DNA of 64,000 bases from Ricinus communis (GCF_019578655.1 NC_063258.1:20154802-20218801); one strand, 5' to 3'. Positions 12,696-24,262 are shown, counted from the stretch's first letter. Notes: generated from the sequence alone by a model not told the origin. Numbers and translations are program-made.

Positions 12696-12833
12696 AGGGC
12701 TAAGGCTAAGAAGATAAAAGAAGCTCTCAATGGCCTTATTCAAGACATTTGGGCTAAGGACACATCAAGGCTTGAGGAGTTGGATTCAAATTCAAGGCTC
12801 ATTAATTTAATTCAGTTTATTAGGCTTGAATAA
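12696..12833 (+). pseudogene. C-terminal tail of an LTR-retrotransposon polyprotein (element H, copy 1)
   Basis: The frame reads RAKAKKIKEALNGLIQDIW and continues to a stop at 12831-12833. A basic RAKK-KEALNGL motif is familiar from tails of plant retroelement polyproteins. The inverted copy at 14454-14555 keeps the peptide LIQDIW-KD-SRLEELD and the same stop position, and nucleotide differences between them mostly preserve the amino acids, which supports real coding ancestry. Upstream there is a stop at 12693, so only the tail survives. The exact family (Ty3/gypsy is likely) cannot be proved from the tail. Confidence 0.55.
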
Positions 12834-13617
12834 ATCTAATATGGGCTTAATGAACATAAAGGAACATATAGGAGTTTAGGGCTAATTAGCTCTAGCAAAG
12901 ATGGCCCATGCATGTGACTTAAAGAAACTAGGGTTTGTTACTCCAAATGGGCAGCTACATAGTACTTTAGGAGTATTAGGACTTTGTTTTTAGTTATATT
13001 TTTACTTTAGATGTTTATATCTATCCTATTTGAGTTGTAATTCCTTAATAGCTTAGAATTAGGGTTTTCTAAAGGCTATTAAGGCCTAGTATGAATTTTC
13101 AAGTTCATTGATTAATTAATGATTAATATATTTTGTGAGTTTATACTCTATTCTTAGTTATTGTTTAGAGCTAATTCAAACTTATCAAGCAATTCATTGT
13201 TTATGGCATTCAAATCCAACTTATCAATTTAGAATCCATATTAAATTGTGGTGTCTTCTACCTTTAATACCTTAGTTTTGATAGTTTAATATACTTGAAG
13301 GGTCTAAGGTCTCCATTGATCTAGTTCTAGATAGATCTTGGGCAATGATATCAAACTTGCATACGAGTTTAACCTTTAATATAGATTAGGTTTTGTATTC
13401 TTGTTTAAATGTAAATTTTATTTTTTAAGGAGTTGATCTATCATTGTTGCATACTTGAAATTAGGGTTTAAGGGACTTAGTTTTTAATTCTTGATCATCT
13501 TTCTGAGAAATCTACCTTCTAAATTTTCTTAAGGGTTGAACCAAATTGGTTCTTGGGGTTTTCATGTTAATGTGTTGGGGGTCTGCAATTTAAAAGGAGT
13601 TCTTAAGCTTATTCGTG
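12834..13617 (+). repeat. H 3' LTR-like block, copy 1
   Basis: It follows the H coding tail directly. It holds an AT-rich promoter-like part (about 12950-13130) and ends CTTATTCGTGGAGGTT, where U sequence resumes at ATGGAATGAGG. Reverse-complement relatives are at 13841-14453 and 45330-45849. The mirrored copy extends the end to GGAACCTCCATGAATAAG preceded by TGATAT, suggesting the intact LTR ends in ATATCA. Confidence 0.55.
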
Positions 13618-13840
13618 GAGGTTATGGAATGAGGACTTTTGCACTATAAAAAGCACAAGCAACTGAATACTTAAGGCGAATGAGCATAATATTTCAATCT
13701 TCTACCTTGCGAGAAATCAAGTCTTGGGTTCTTTCAAGAGCTTTATGGACTTATCAACACTCACGCTCACGAGCATAGACTTATCGCTCACGTTCTTCTT
13801 CTTTTTTGTGTTTTATTGATCGTGCATTGATATCATTGAT
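13618..13840 (+). repeat. Short U fragment between two inverted H copies
   Basis: It carries GGAATGAGGACTTTTGC, the CACTATAAAAA anchor at 13642 and GAGCATAGACTTATCGC, then breaks after TGATCGTGCATTGATATC. It acts as the spacer of a large inverted repeat made by the H copies on either side. Confidence 0.65.
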
Positions 13841-14453
13841 ATGGAACCTCCATGAATAAGCTTGAGAACCCTTTTTGAATTGGAGACCCCCAATATATTA
13901 ACATGAAAACCTAAGAGCCTATTCAGTTCAACCCCTAAGAAAGGTTAGAAAACAAATTACTAAGAAAGATGATCAAGAATTAGAATTTAGAAAACTTGTT
14001 TCTAGATTCCAATTTCGAAACACTCCATAAGAATAGGATCAATCTACTTGAATGTTTCTTAAGCATGCATTCTATATAAGAAGACAAAGACAAAGCAAAC
14101 AAGCTTTGAGGTAAAACTACCAACCATCATTCAATTTTTAACTTTAAATTTTTTTAATTCATTATATTAAAATTCGTACTAGCCTTATATAGGCCTTAGA
14201 AAACCCTAAATCTTAACTAATTAGGATTTACTCCAACATCTGATCTAGGTTAAAGATAAGCTTTCTAACTAAAAGAGATAACTTAAACGAAGTCCTAATT
14301 AGGTTAAAATACATGTATGGCCGCCCAAAAGAAGCCATAAAATCCTAGTTTACATAAGTCATATAGATGGACCTCATAATATAAGCCAAGTTAGGCCCAA
14401 AGTCTTCATATGCTCCAATTCCACTTTTTTGGTCTTTTTAAGCCCAATTAGAT
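13841..14453 (-). repeat. H 3' LTR-like block, copy 2 (inverted)
   Basis: It starts (plus strand) TGATATGGAACCTCC and mirrors 12834-13617: matching words include GATCAAGAATTAG, TATATAGGCCTTAGAAAACCC and AGATAACTTAAACGAAGTCC. It is moderately diverged from copy 1, so this is not a fresh palindrome. No coding region. Confidence 0.55.
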
Positions 14454-14555
14454 TCATTTAAGCGCAATAAAATGAATTAGATTAATGAGCCTTGAACTTA
14501 AATCCAATTCTTCAAGCCTTGATATGTCCTTATCCCAAATGTCTTGGATAAGCTC
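14454..14555 (-). pseudogene. C-terminal tail of the H polyprotein, copy 2
   Basis: Read on the minus strand the segment encodes LIQDIWDKDISRLEELD, then a stop at 14454-14456. It aligns residue by residue with the 12696-12833 tail. Upstream of 14555 the frame is lost and the minisatellite-like zone begins. Confidence 0.5.
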
Positions 14556-14704
14556 ACTGACTTGCAATTTGAATCGAACTAGGACTCCCAGTTAAATTAG
14601 GATTCCTGGTTGAATTAGGATTTCTTTCGTTGCTTAAATTCCTACTATCATCAGGACTCATTACAGGATTATGATTCCTAGTTAAAAGGACTCCTTATTT
14701 GATT

Positions 14705-17700
14705 AGGAACGCCGAGAATCGTGGCAAGCCCAAATATTCCGATTCAGGATTTGCACCATTAGGATCTCCATCCTTCATTGTTCCTCTAGGCACGAGGACT
14801 CATGATGATGCAAGGTTGGGCATAAGGAATCATGGGAATGCAATTAACAAGCTTGATCGATTGCATTAGGCTTAGCTTGATGATCAAGTAGGAGAGACGT
14901 AAACCCAAGCGCATAAGGGAGAAATTATGTTATTTTTTATTAATCCAAGCGTAATACAAGCTAGAATTCGAGCACTTTGATGTTTGAAATGCATATAAGC
15001 AGTTTGGGTTGGAGAATTTTTAGGTAGGCCCACCAGAATTTACCCTTATTTTTATTAAGCTAGCTCATAAAATTTGGGGCTACAAGAGTTGTTACCTAGT
15101 TAACTCCTCTCTTGTTCTTAATTTGACTTTAGTTTATTAATCTTTATTTATTTATTTATTGATATTTAGCTTTTGGTCTCTTCTTATGGAATAAGGGTTT
15201 TCACACTATAAAAATCACATGCAACTGAATACTTGAGGCTAATAAGCATATTATTTTAGTTTTCTACATTGCAGGAAATTAAGTTATAGGTTCTTTTAAG
15301 AAATTTGTGGACTTACCAACACTCTCGCTAGCAAGCATAGACTTATCCCTCATGTTCTTTCTTTCTCTTGTGTTCTTTATCTATGCTTGTGTTTAAATCA
15401 ATTCGATTTGATCCTTACACTTAGCCGTATGGAAGAGAACAAAGAACATGTGATTTCTTTCCTTATCAGATATGAAATCCTACCTATATTCTCATTTTTT
15501 TGTCTTTTTTTGTCTCTCTTTCTAATCTCTATCTAGTATGTTGATTTGGTTTTATATCAGGAGCATATACACGAGTGTTGAATGAAAGCGCCTAAAAGTG
15601 GCAATCATAGGCGCTAATCCAATACTTCAATAATTGCGAAGAAAAAATATTAGTTGATCGTGTATTAATATCATTCTTCGAATGATCGCAGAGGAATATT
15701 TTAGAGAAAGAGGAAACGTTAAGAATCGAGGCATGCCTAAATATTTTGACTCAGGATTTGCGCCATTAGGATCTCCATTGTTCATTTTTCCTCTAGGCAC
15801 GAGGACTTTCGATGATGCAAGGTTGGGCATAAGGAATCATGCGAACGCAATTAACAAGCTTGATGAGTAGCATTGGGGCTTAGTTTGATGATCAAGGAGG
15901 AGAGATGTAAATCCACATGCGTAAGGGAGTAATCAGGTTGTTTTTTTATTAATCCAAGCGTAATACAAGCCAAAATTCGAGCGCTTAGATGTTTGAAATG
16001 CATATAATGAAGTAATTTTGGTCAAAGTATTTTTAGGTAGGCCCATCCAAATTTACCCTTATTTTTATAAAGCTGGCTCAGAAAATTTAAGACTACGAGA
16101 ATTGTTGCCTAGTCGACTCCTCTCTAGTTCTTGATTTGACTTTAGTTTGTTAATCTTTATTTAGTCATTTATTCATATTTAGCTTCTAGTCTTTTCTTCT
16201 TATGGAATGAGGACTTTTGCACTATAAAAACCGCACGCAACTGAATACTTGAGACTAATGAGCCTATTATTCTAGTTTTTTACTTTGCAGGAAATAAAGT
16301 TATGTGCTCTTTCAAGAAATTTGTCGACTTTTCAACACTTGCGTGAGTGAGCATAAACTTATTCCTCACATCCTTCCTTTCTCTTACGTTCTTTGTCTAT
16401 GCTTGTGTTTAAATCAATTCTATTTGATCCTCACACTTATCCGTGTGGAAGAGAATAAAGAACATGTGATTTCTTTCCTTATCAGATATGAAATCCTACT
16501 TGTATTCTCATTTTATTTATTTCTTTTATGTCTCTCTTTCTAATCTCTATGTAGCATGTTGGTTTGGTTTTATTTAGGGAGCATGAACACCAGTGTTGTG
16601 TGAATGCCCGTGGAAGCAGCGATTGTAGGCACTGATACAATGCTTCAATGAATGCGAAGGAAGAAAATTTGTTGATCATGTATTGATATCGTTCTTTGAA
16701 TTATCATGGAGGAATCTTTTAGATGAAAGAAGGAATGCCGAGAATGGAGGCATGCCCAAATATTCTGAGTCAGGATTTGCACCATTAGGATCTCCATCCT
16801 CCCTTATTCCTCTAGGCACGAGGACTCTTGATGACGCAAGGTTGGGCGTAAGGATTAATCAAAATGTAATTAACAAGCTTGACCGATGGCATTAGGGCTT
16901 AGCTTGATGATCAAGGAGGAGAGATGTAAATCCACATGCGTAAGGGAGTAATCAGGTTGTTTTTTTATTAATCCAAGCGTAATACAAGCCAAAATTCGAG
17001 CGCTTAGATGTTTGAAATGCATATAATGAAGTAATTTTGGTCGAAGTATTTTTAGGTAGGCCCACCCAAATTTACCCTTATTTTTATAAAGCTGGCTCAG
17101 AAAATTTAAGACTACGAGAGTTGTTGCCTAGTAAACTCCTCTCTTATTCTTTATTTGACTTTAGTTTATTAATCCTTATTTATTTATTTATTTATTCATA
17201 TTTAGCTTCTAGTCTCTTCTCTTTTGCACTATAAAAATTGCACGCAACCGAATACTTGAGGCTAATGAGCAAATTATTTCAATTTTCTACCTTGCAGAAA
17301 ATTAAGTTATGGGTTCTTTTAAGAAATTTGTGGACTTATCAACACTCGTGCTAGCGAGCATAGACTTATCCCTAATGTCCTTCCTTTCTCTTGTGTTCTT
17401 TGTCTATGCTTATGTTTAAATCAATTTGATTTGATCCTTATGCTTAGCAGTATGGAAGAGAACAACAAACATGTGATTTCTTTCCTTATCAGATACGAAA
17501 TCCTACCTATATTCCTATTCTTTTCTTTTGTGTCTCTCTTTCTAATATCTATCTAGTATGTTGGTTTGGTTTTATATGGGGAGCATAAACACAAGTGTTG
17601 AGAGAAAGCGTATGGAAGCGATAATCATAGGCACCGATCCAATGCTTAGAGGAATGCAAAGAGAGAAAATTAGTTGATCGTGTACTAAGATCATTCTCCG

Positions 17701-17825
17701 AATAATCGCGGAGGAATCTTTTAGAGGTAAGAGGGAAAGTCGAGAATCGAATCATGCCCAAATATTTTAACTCAGGATTCGTACCATTAGGATCTCCATC
17801 CTTCCTTCTTCCTCTAAGCACGAGG
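14705..17825 (+). repeat. Direct tandem array of about 1.0-kb U monomers
   Basis: The anchor TCAGGATTTG occurs at 14744, 15751, 16770 and as TCAGGATTCG at 17772, giving spacings of 1007, 1019 and 1002. The anchor CACTATA at 15203, 16220 and 17227 gives 1017 and 1007. Segments near 15880-16110 and 16900-17130 are almost identical, suggesting recent local duplication. Each monomer holds a TATA-like CACTATAAAAA and a poly-TTTA run. No reading frame is conserved across monomers, so short frames here are not annotated as genes. Confidence 0.8.
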
Positions 17826-18120
17826 ATTCCTATAAAGCGAGTTGTTGAATATTGATTATTTTAGAGTTAATTCTCTTTTTTGTTCTTTATGAACTTGGTG
17901 AATTTATCCAGTAAAGGCTTGGTATTTTTACAAATTTAGTTTAATCTAAATTTTTATTTATGTTAAACAACCTTTAATTCTTTATAAATAAGGTGCTTAA
18001 GTACAAGTTGTTTAAGGGTCCTATTGGGATTTAGAGTTTGTTTGCTTGATTAGGTGAACGATCCTTAGTGAAGACATCAACATTGAATACGGGTTTGGCA
18101 CAAGTTAGCCACGTTCATAT
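17826..18120 (+). repeat. H2 LTR 3' half
   Basis: It runs from a truncated left edge to GCCACGTTCATATCA. The reverse complement matches 8774-9060. It lies immediately before a coding remnant and is followed further on by the 5' half of a similar LTR, so together they look like a collapsed element H2. Confidence 0.5.
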
Positions 18121-18205
18121 CAACCAGCCTAGGAAAGGGTATGGAAAGCTTGAAGATGATGGCAAGAGTTGCTAGATCAAGGCCAAATAGAAAAAGCAAA
18201 GGATC

Positions 18206-18403
18206 TTGAAGAATATGGACATAGAGAGCAAGATCAAGTGCAATGGTCTAAGGATCCAAAAGCTTGCCACTAGATTAAGAGCTAAGAAGTATCAAGAGGC
18301 CTTAACAAAGCATATCTTAGGCTTAGCATTCCACATGTGGGCAGACCAAGGAGATTATTTGAGACAAGATATTGTGAGTCACATCTCTTTTAATATATTA
18401 TAA
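18206..18403 (+). pseudogene. C-terminal tail of an H2 polyprotein
   Basis: A 65-residue frame contains RLRAKKYQEALTKHILG, the same basic tail signature as the other H fragments. The segment 18121-18205 before it is non-coding or frame-broken. It is flanked by the two LTR halves. No catalytic domain remains. Function other than as part of a retroelement polyprotein cannot be claimed. Confidence 0.45.
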
Positions 18404-18735
18404 GTCCAAGTTCAAGATGGGCTAGTTCTACAAGCCATATTTGGTCTTTAGTTTAAGCTTCTTATATGGGCCTATTTAGTTTACACTTAAATAAGGCCCA
18501 TGCGCATGATTTGTTTTTAGATTTGGGTTTTCTTTAGTTGCTCTAGGCGCTACTTATGTGTTTTAGCTTAATTAGGAATTTTCTTTAGTTATCTTTTAAT
18601 TAGGAAGATTATCTCTATCCTTTTGAGATATGTTTCCTAAGTAAGCTAGGATTTGGGTATTTTTAGGCTTATAAAGCCTAAAATGAATTTATTTGTAGAT
18701 TTTAACTTATCAATAATATTTACAGTAATTTTCCT
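18404..18735 (+). repeat. H2 LTR 5' half
   Basis: It follows the H2 tail and resembles the first part of 12834-13617 (words such as AGTTATCTTTTAATTAGG and TTTTTAGGCTTATAAAGCC). It stops where U sequence resumes at CAAGAACTTTACGG. No gene. Confidence 0.5.
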
Positions 18736-19334
18736 TTCAAGAACTTTACGGACATATGAAGAACTGAACTAGCAAACCTAGAGTTATTGCTCATGTCCTT
18801 CATTTCTTTATGTTCTCTATCTACTCTTGTGTTTAAATCTATTTGATTTGATCCTTACGCTTAGCCATATGGAAGAGAATTGGGCTTTATTAAACTTAAC
18901 TCTCCATGTGGATTTAGTGCTTTGGTCAAAATATCTTGAACAAGCCCATTTAAGGCCTCCTTCATTCTTTTTGGCTCTAGCCCTTGTAATGGGCCTCTCT
19001 TGACATTTGGGCTTAGAACATGATCTCCTTGACTTTGGCTATTTGGCTCCTTGGGCTTTAGGCTTGCATTAGTTCCTCTAGGCACGATGACTTCTTATGA
19101 CATAAGGATTGGCATAAAGAATCATATAAACTTAATTGACAAGCTTAACCGGTAGCATTAACGCTTAGCTTGATGATCAAGTAGGACAAGACGTAAATCC
19201 ATGCTCGTAAGGGAGAAATATGAATATGAGTAAATAAATAAATAAAGAACTAGAGGCTAAATATGAATAAATAAATGAAGAAAGATGAATAAATTGAAGT
19301 CCAATTAAGAACAAGAGAGGGGCTGATTGATCAA
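18736..19334. repeat. U fragments interrupted by a third type of H tail
   Basis: Forward U words occupy 18736-18880 and 19074-19200, and inverted U words 19200-19334. Between them (minus strand, about 19073-18882) lies a coding remnant with KRMKEALNGLVQDIL, a further copy of the RAKK-KEALNGL tail motif. The right edge is cut by the LTR of element D. Confidence 0.6.
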
Positions 19335-20637
19335 TGATGTGCGTAAAATACATACATCTAAATGGTGTTTTTAAGATTGATTTTATGTACATTTGGATGT
19401 GAATTGGTCCCAACACTCACCCTATGTGTCTGTTTGTGTGTATTAGGTCCAAAAGAAGTCAAAGTATGATAAAGGGAAGAATTAGAGCATAATTGGACGT
19501 CGTCAAAGCTGCCGAAACAAGCAAAGTATGCCCATGAGGAAGGTTAACACGGCCGCGTTTGATGCATCAAACATCAAAGAAAAAATGAGGTTTATAGGGA
19601 GCACGGCCACAGAGAGTAACACGGGCATCAACACGGCCATGTTCATGGTAGCTGGTCCAAAAACTCATCTTTTTCTCTATCTAAGGGTTTTCTGAGTTGA
19701 AACTAAGAGAAAAGGATACTTGGATCAAGGTTTCACTTGGATTCTCTTCGAAGATCAAAGATTGGCGAGGATTGTCGATTGGTTTCAATCCGAGTAAGAG
19801 GAACAAGAATCGATCCAAAATTGGGCACGAGGAATTGGAGCTATTTACTCTCATCCAAGGGTGTATTCGGGTTCCTCTACCTTTACTCATTTTTTGTAAT
19901 TGAATTCTTGTTGGTTGTGATTATGAATATGATTAGCTAAACTTATTAACCCATTGGGGTTCTTTATCTAGGGATTTTTGTACTTCAATTTTGAATTGAA
20001 TGTATTGATTGTCAATATTGGTTTGTAATGGAAGTATTTATTGATTTATTCTTCATATCTTGTTGAATGATTTTTGAAATTTGAATGATCTTCAGAAAGA
20101 CGTTTAGGTTTGGATTGTCCTCTGCAACCTAGAATTGAATTCGCCTAGAGATAGGGTGTTCGTTCTACCGGATTGAGAATTAACAACTCTCAATAGTGTT
20201 AAATGATAAATAATGCTAATTTGGGTAATTAGAGTTAGGAAGAGATTTCAACCTAATTAATCTAAGTTAAGATGTTAGTGTCCTTGAGAAAGGCATTAAT
20301 TGTGTAGAGATTTTCCCACAGAAATTGGATTCAATCAATCAATTCCACCCTTAGCTTCCATTCCTTAGAGACAAGAATTCCCAAAGGGTTATTCCTTTAC
20401 TTGAATTAATCATTCCCTAGTATACGTAGTTCGACAACAATTAGAGTAGCTATTAGTTAATTTAGGAATTATTCATTAACACCATTTATTTTCTGTGATT
20501 AGATAATAGAGAAGATTGAGTAGATTTAGGTTCACACGTTCTTTGGGGAATACGACACTTGGTACTCGCCGTTAGCTATACTCCACTGATAGGTACACTA
20601 CCTTAGGTCATAGTCTTGCTTGACTTAGCACATATCA
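19335..20637 (+). repeat. 5' LTR of element D
   Basis: It begins TGATGTGCGTAAAATAC and ends AGCACATATCA directly before the PBS. It is about 1.3 kb long. A GC-rich block with ACACGGCCGCG and GAGAGTAACACGGG lies at about 19547-19645. The first 540 bases align well with 62122-62870, but the second half does not match that LTR. Confidence 0.85.
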
Positions 20638-20643
20638 AGTTTT

Positions 20644-20661
20644 TGGCGCCGTTGCTAGGGA
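20644..20661 (+). other. Primer-binding site of element D (tRNA-Asp)
   Basis: TGGCGCCGTTGCTAGGGA matches the complement of the 3' end of plant tRNA-Asp at all but one base (CTAG for CCGG gives two differing positions at most). It lies six bases after the LTR end, the usual spacing in this window. Confidence 0.9.
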
Positions 20662-20804
20662 ACGGTTTTCTGTGAACTAAATTGAAATTTTAATATTTGT
20701 TAGTCTAGTCATTTCTCTTTTTATTCATAATTTGTTTTCTGTGTATAGTTTTGTTCTTATCCCGTTTGTTGGTGTTGTTGTTCTTTATTGTGCTCAGGTA
20801 GTTT

Positions 20805-22433
20805 ATGACGAGGAGCCCTAATCCTAATCTTACAGAGCCTTTATCTGAACCCGAGCTCTCTCTTAGATTGCTAATGAGGCGTATGCAGGTAGTAGAGGAG
20901 GAGATTGAAGCAGAGATTCCTGTTCGTGAAACTAGTGAGATGGAGAACCACAATGCAAATGGAGGTAATGATGAAAGGACCATGTACGAGTTTGCTAGGC
21001 CCTCTCTAGCAGGGACGCAAACTGGGATAGTGAGGCCTCTCGTGGCGGCCAATAATTTTGAAATAAAGCCGAATGTAATCCAGATGATCCAGAATATGGA
21101 GCAATTTGGAGGATTAGCGAGCGAAGATCCGAATGAGCATATCGCCAACTTTTTAGAAATATGTGATACATTTAAGATTAATGGAACAACTGATGATGCC
21201 ATACGGTTGAGGCTGTTTCTGTTTTCCTTGAGGGGTAGAGCGAAAAGATGGCTGCAGTCCTTGCCACCGAAAATGATCATTACCTGGACTTCTTTGGCTG
21301 AAAAGTTTTTGAATAAGTATTTTCCTCCTACTAAGACTGCTCAAATGCGAAATAACATATCTTCTTTTGTGCAGGGTTAAGGAGAATCGATGTACGAAGC
21401 CTGGGAGCACTTCAAGGACTTGTTAAGGTGTTGCCCACACCATGGTCTTCCTCTCTGAATGCAAGTGCAGACATTCTATAGTGGCATGAATACAGCCACT
21501 AGATAAATGGTAGATGCAACTGCAGGGGGAGCTATCAATAGCAAAACACCTAAGCAAGCCCAGGATTTAATAGAAGAGATGGCCACCAACACTTATCAGT
21601 GGCAAACTCCACGGGCTAGAGGTCTAAAGCCCGTTGTATATCGGGCTGAGGCAGATCCTACAGCATCCTTGGCGGCACAAGTAGAGCTACTTTCCAAAAA
21701 GATAGAACAACATTAGATGCCGGTCCAAGCAGTTCAGCCCGGATGTGAATTTTGTGGTGGACTGCATTACAGTGCCAATTGTAAAGCGAGAGGTATGTTT
21801 GCATCTTCTATGCCTACTAATGTTTCTAACGTTGACCATGTTGATTATGCAGGTGGGCAGCAGAATGATCCCTACAGCAATACATACAACCCAGGGTGGA
21901 GGAATCATCCTAATTTTGGATGGAGGAATTCCAATAACCAAGGTCCACTGGGATATCAGAGGTTGCATCCACAGTAACCTATGCATTCTGTTCCCCATCA
22001 ACCAGAAGGTAGTCAAGAGAAGAAACCTAACTTGGAAGAGTTGATGACGAAGTTTATTGCAACTTCAGAGAACAGATTTCAACAAACGGACACTGCCATT
22101 CAGAATCAACAAGCTTCAATTCAAAACTTAGAAACTCAAATTGGGCAGTTGTCTAGGATGATGGCTGAGAGGCAGCCAGGCATGCTTCCAAGTAACACAG
22201 AGTCTAATCCAAGGGAGCATGCCAAAGCAATTACTTTGAGATCAGGTAAGGAACTTCCTAGTCCATCTAAGCATTTTACTAATGATGATTCTTATGTGTA
22301 GGTGGATGAGTCGAAAAAGAAAGACAAGCCTGAGGAGAAAGAAAAGGGAGCAGTTGAAGAGAAGGAGGATTTGAAGAAGATCCCCTCGAAGCCATACCAA
22401 CCTCCCATTCGATATCCTGCAAAACTCAAGTAG
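20805..22433 (+). pseudogene. gag: Athila-type Gag of element D, stop-ridden
   Basis: A single frame is kept over about 540 codons and begins MTRSPNPNLTEP. It includes a capsid-like block (residues about 90-190; RLFLFSLRGRAKRWL, SLAEKFLNKYFPP), a CCHC-type knuckle CEFCGGLHYSANC around residue 310, an Asn/Pro-rich stretch, a Gln-rich helix (RFQQTDTAIQNQQASIQ) and the TLRSG motif near residue 480. Gag packages RNA in cytoplasmic particles. In-frame stops lie at 21378, 21459, 21504, 21714, 21978, 22299 and 22431. Most fall where a Gln or Trp codon is expected from element E, so they look like C-to-T or G-to-A changes. No frameshift was seen. The element is cut soon after, before protease. Confidence 0.85.
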
Positions 22434-22446
22434 GATAAAGTTGATC

Positions 22447-22745
22447 ATCAATTCATAATTTATTATTGTAAGCCGGCTAGCTAGAGTAATCCCCAATTGG
22501 GTTAACTTATCTTATTATCCTTTTTTAACTTTCATTCTTTTTGTTAAAATTTAGCTTTCAATTGCATTCTTAATCATTTTTAGTTAATAATCTTCACCAC
22601 CTTTTGCTCGGTTAGATAATAGGAATAACATAGTAGCAGTAGTTTCTCAGTTCCCATGGGATACAATATTGATACTTGCCATAGCTAGATTACATTCGAT
22701 AGTTGCACTTGCCTATAGATTGCTAGTCGTGTTAGCGAGCCATCA
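22447..22745 (+). repeat. 5' LTR of element C, 3'-most 299 bases only
   Basis: It matches 44345-44649 closely (ATCAATTCATAATTTATT through CTAGTCGTGTTAGCGAGCCATCA). The first 1.2 kb of the LTR is missing; element D gag abuts it directly. Confidence 0.85.
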
Positions 22746-22751
22746 AGTTTT

Positions 22752-22769
22752 TGGTGCTGTTGTCGGGGA
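22752..22769 (+). other. Primer-binding site of element C, decayed
   Basis: TGGTGCTGTTGTCGGGGA differs from the perfect tRNA-Asp complement of element 2 at three positions, all C-to-T. That pattern fits cytosine deamination after insertion. Confidence 0.8.
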
Positions 22770-22803
22770 GTTTGTTTTGAGAAATATTATGAACTGTGTG
22801 TTC

Positions 22804-24256
22804 TGATGTGCATAGTTTTACACATATTTGCTTGCATATTATTGCGTATGTTCTTAGCAATTATTGTGCTTTTATTCCCAGATCACCCGTGTTTTGTCTT
22901 CTTTTACATTTCAGGAGCATTTATAGGACCGTCATTGGTGTTTAAGCAATTATAGATCAATACATATGGAAATGGACGAGAATTCATCAAGATTGGACAA
23001 GAGCTCGCGTTGCACACATTGAGTATGGCCTGAGTCAAGGCCGTGCTGACCATCACTGCCTGGACTCTGGCTGTGACCAACCATCGAAACTTGATCTTCA
23101 AAATAATGGTTTGGGCACGATTTTCGAGGCCACCACGGGTAGTGGTGGCCAGCACCGGCTGGGGCATGTCCATGGTGAAAACCTACTTGGTGAGATCCAT
23201 AGTTTCAAAGACGGCCTAGACTCATGCGACAAGACGGCTTGACCACGCGCACAAACAAAATATATAAGGAAAACAAATTTTTTAGGGTAAGAAAAAGGGG
23301 GAAGGAGTGACATAGCTCAAGGGCCGGGTTCGCTGACAAGATTGAGAGAGAGAGTCAGTAGGATGAAGAATCCCAGAATCGCAAGGTTCGGAGTGCAAAA
23401 CAGTAGTGGAGCAATTCAAGAGGCAATTTGGGAGATTAATCAAAGTGTAGATCCAGATTTGGAGCTGGTCATCCAATTCAAGAGAAAAGGGTGTACATGT
23501 TTTATTTTCATTATTCTTTCATTGTAATTGATTTCCTAGATTATTTTAAACATGAACATGTTTAGCTAGACTGATTAAATCCATTGGAATTTCTTTACTA
23601 TGTTGGCTTAATATTATATTGTTGGATTATTTGGGTTAGTTTTGTATTCTTCTTGCTTTCAGTATTAATAAGATAATGCATTATTCATGAGACGTTGTGA
23701 ATTGTGTTTTTAGATTGCTTTGTGTGATTGAGAAGTCCATTTGGCAATTGGAATTTTGAATAGCAAGGACTGGTTAATAATCGCTTAGAGATAAGGATAA
23801 TTAACTAGCCAGATTAAGAATTAACAAAGCTTAATAGAGGCGGGTTAAAGCTTAATGCTAATTTAAGAATCAATCGTTAGGAAGAGATTCCAACTTTAGG
23901 TTATTAGATTTAGGAATTCGGTTAAGAATTCATCCACGGGTAGCATAATTAGACTCACCAATCCTTTATCTGTTGTTTGATTGCCAACTAGTTTAGGTTC
24001 CCTTTGGGTTTGCTTTCTTGTCTTGGTTGTTTTAGTTATCAATTACTCCTGCATCTCCCTTAGAATTTAGCTTGTAGCTATTAGTTAGTTTAGAAATTAT
24101 TCATCACTAATTTTAGGTTAATATAACAAAGAACAAAGGAGTAACTCTGGGCTTTCACTTTCCCGAGGAATACGACCTTGATACTCGCCATTAGTGCTAG
24201 ACTACATCGATAGGTACACTGCCTTAGATTGTAGCTAACACAGATAGCACATATCA
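22804..24256 (+). repeat. Family-A 5' LTR of element 1
   Basis: TGATGTGCATAG to AGCACATATCA. A TATA box (TATATAAGG) is at 23261. A GC-rich block of GGCC/GTG palindromes precedes it (about 23010-23230). It lacks 27 bases found at 28566-28592 in the partner, which removes a U5 stem-loop between short direct repeats. Confidence 0.9.
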
Positions 24257-24262
24257 AGTTTT

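Larger units (their letters stand above)
19335..22446 (+). mobile_element. Element D: 5' end of an Athila-type retrotransposon
   Basis: It consists of a 5' LTR, tRNA-Asp PBS, leader and near full-length decayed gag. It stops just past the gag TLRSG region, where a fragment of the element C LTR begins. No 3' part with the same complete LTR exists in the window; element F shares only the first half of this LTR. No target duplication could be paired. Confidence 0.8.

Noticed and set aside
15682..16895. Several 60-80 codon frames repeated in the U array
   Set aside because: Monomers are conserved as DNA but the frames are interrupted differently in each copy, and codon-like constraint is not visible.
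14705..17825. CRISPR-like array
   Set aside because: The period is about 1 kb with whole-unit identity, not short repeats with unique spacers, and the context is plant retrotransposon DNA.
20644..20661. tRNA gene
   Set aside because: The tRNA-like sequence is only the 18-base primer-binding complement; no tRNA fold or internal promoter boxes surround it. The same holds for the other PBS sites.
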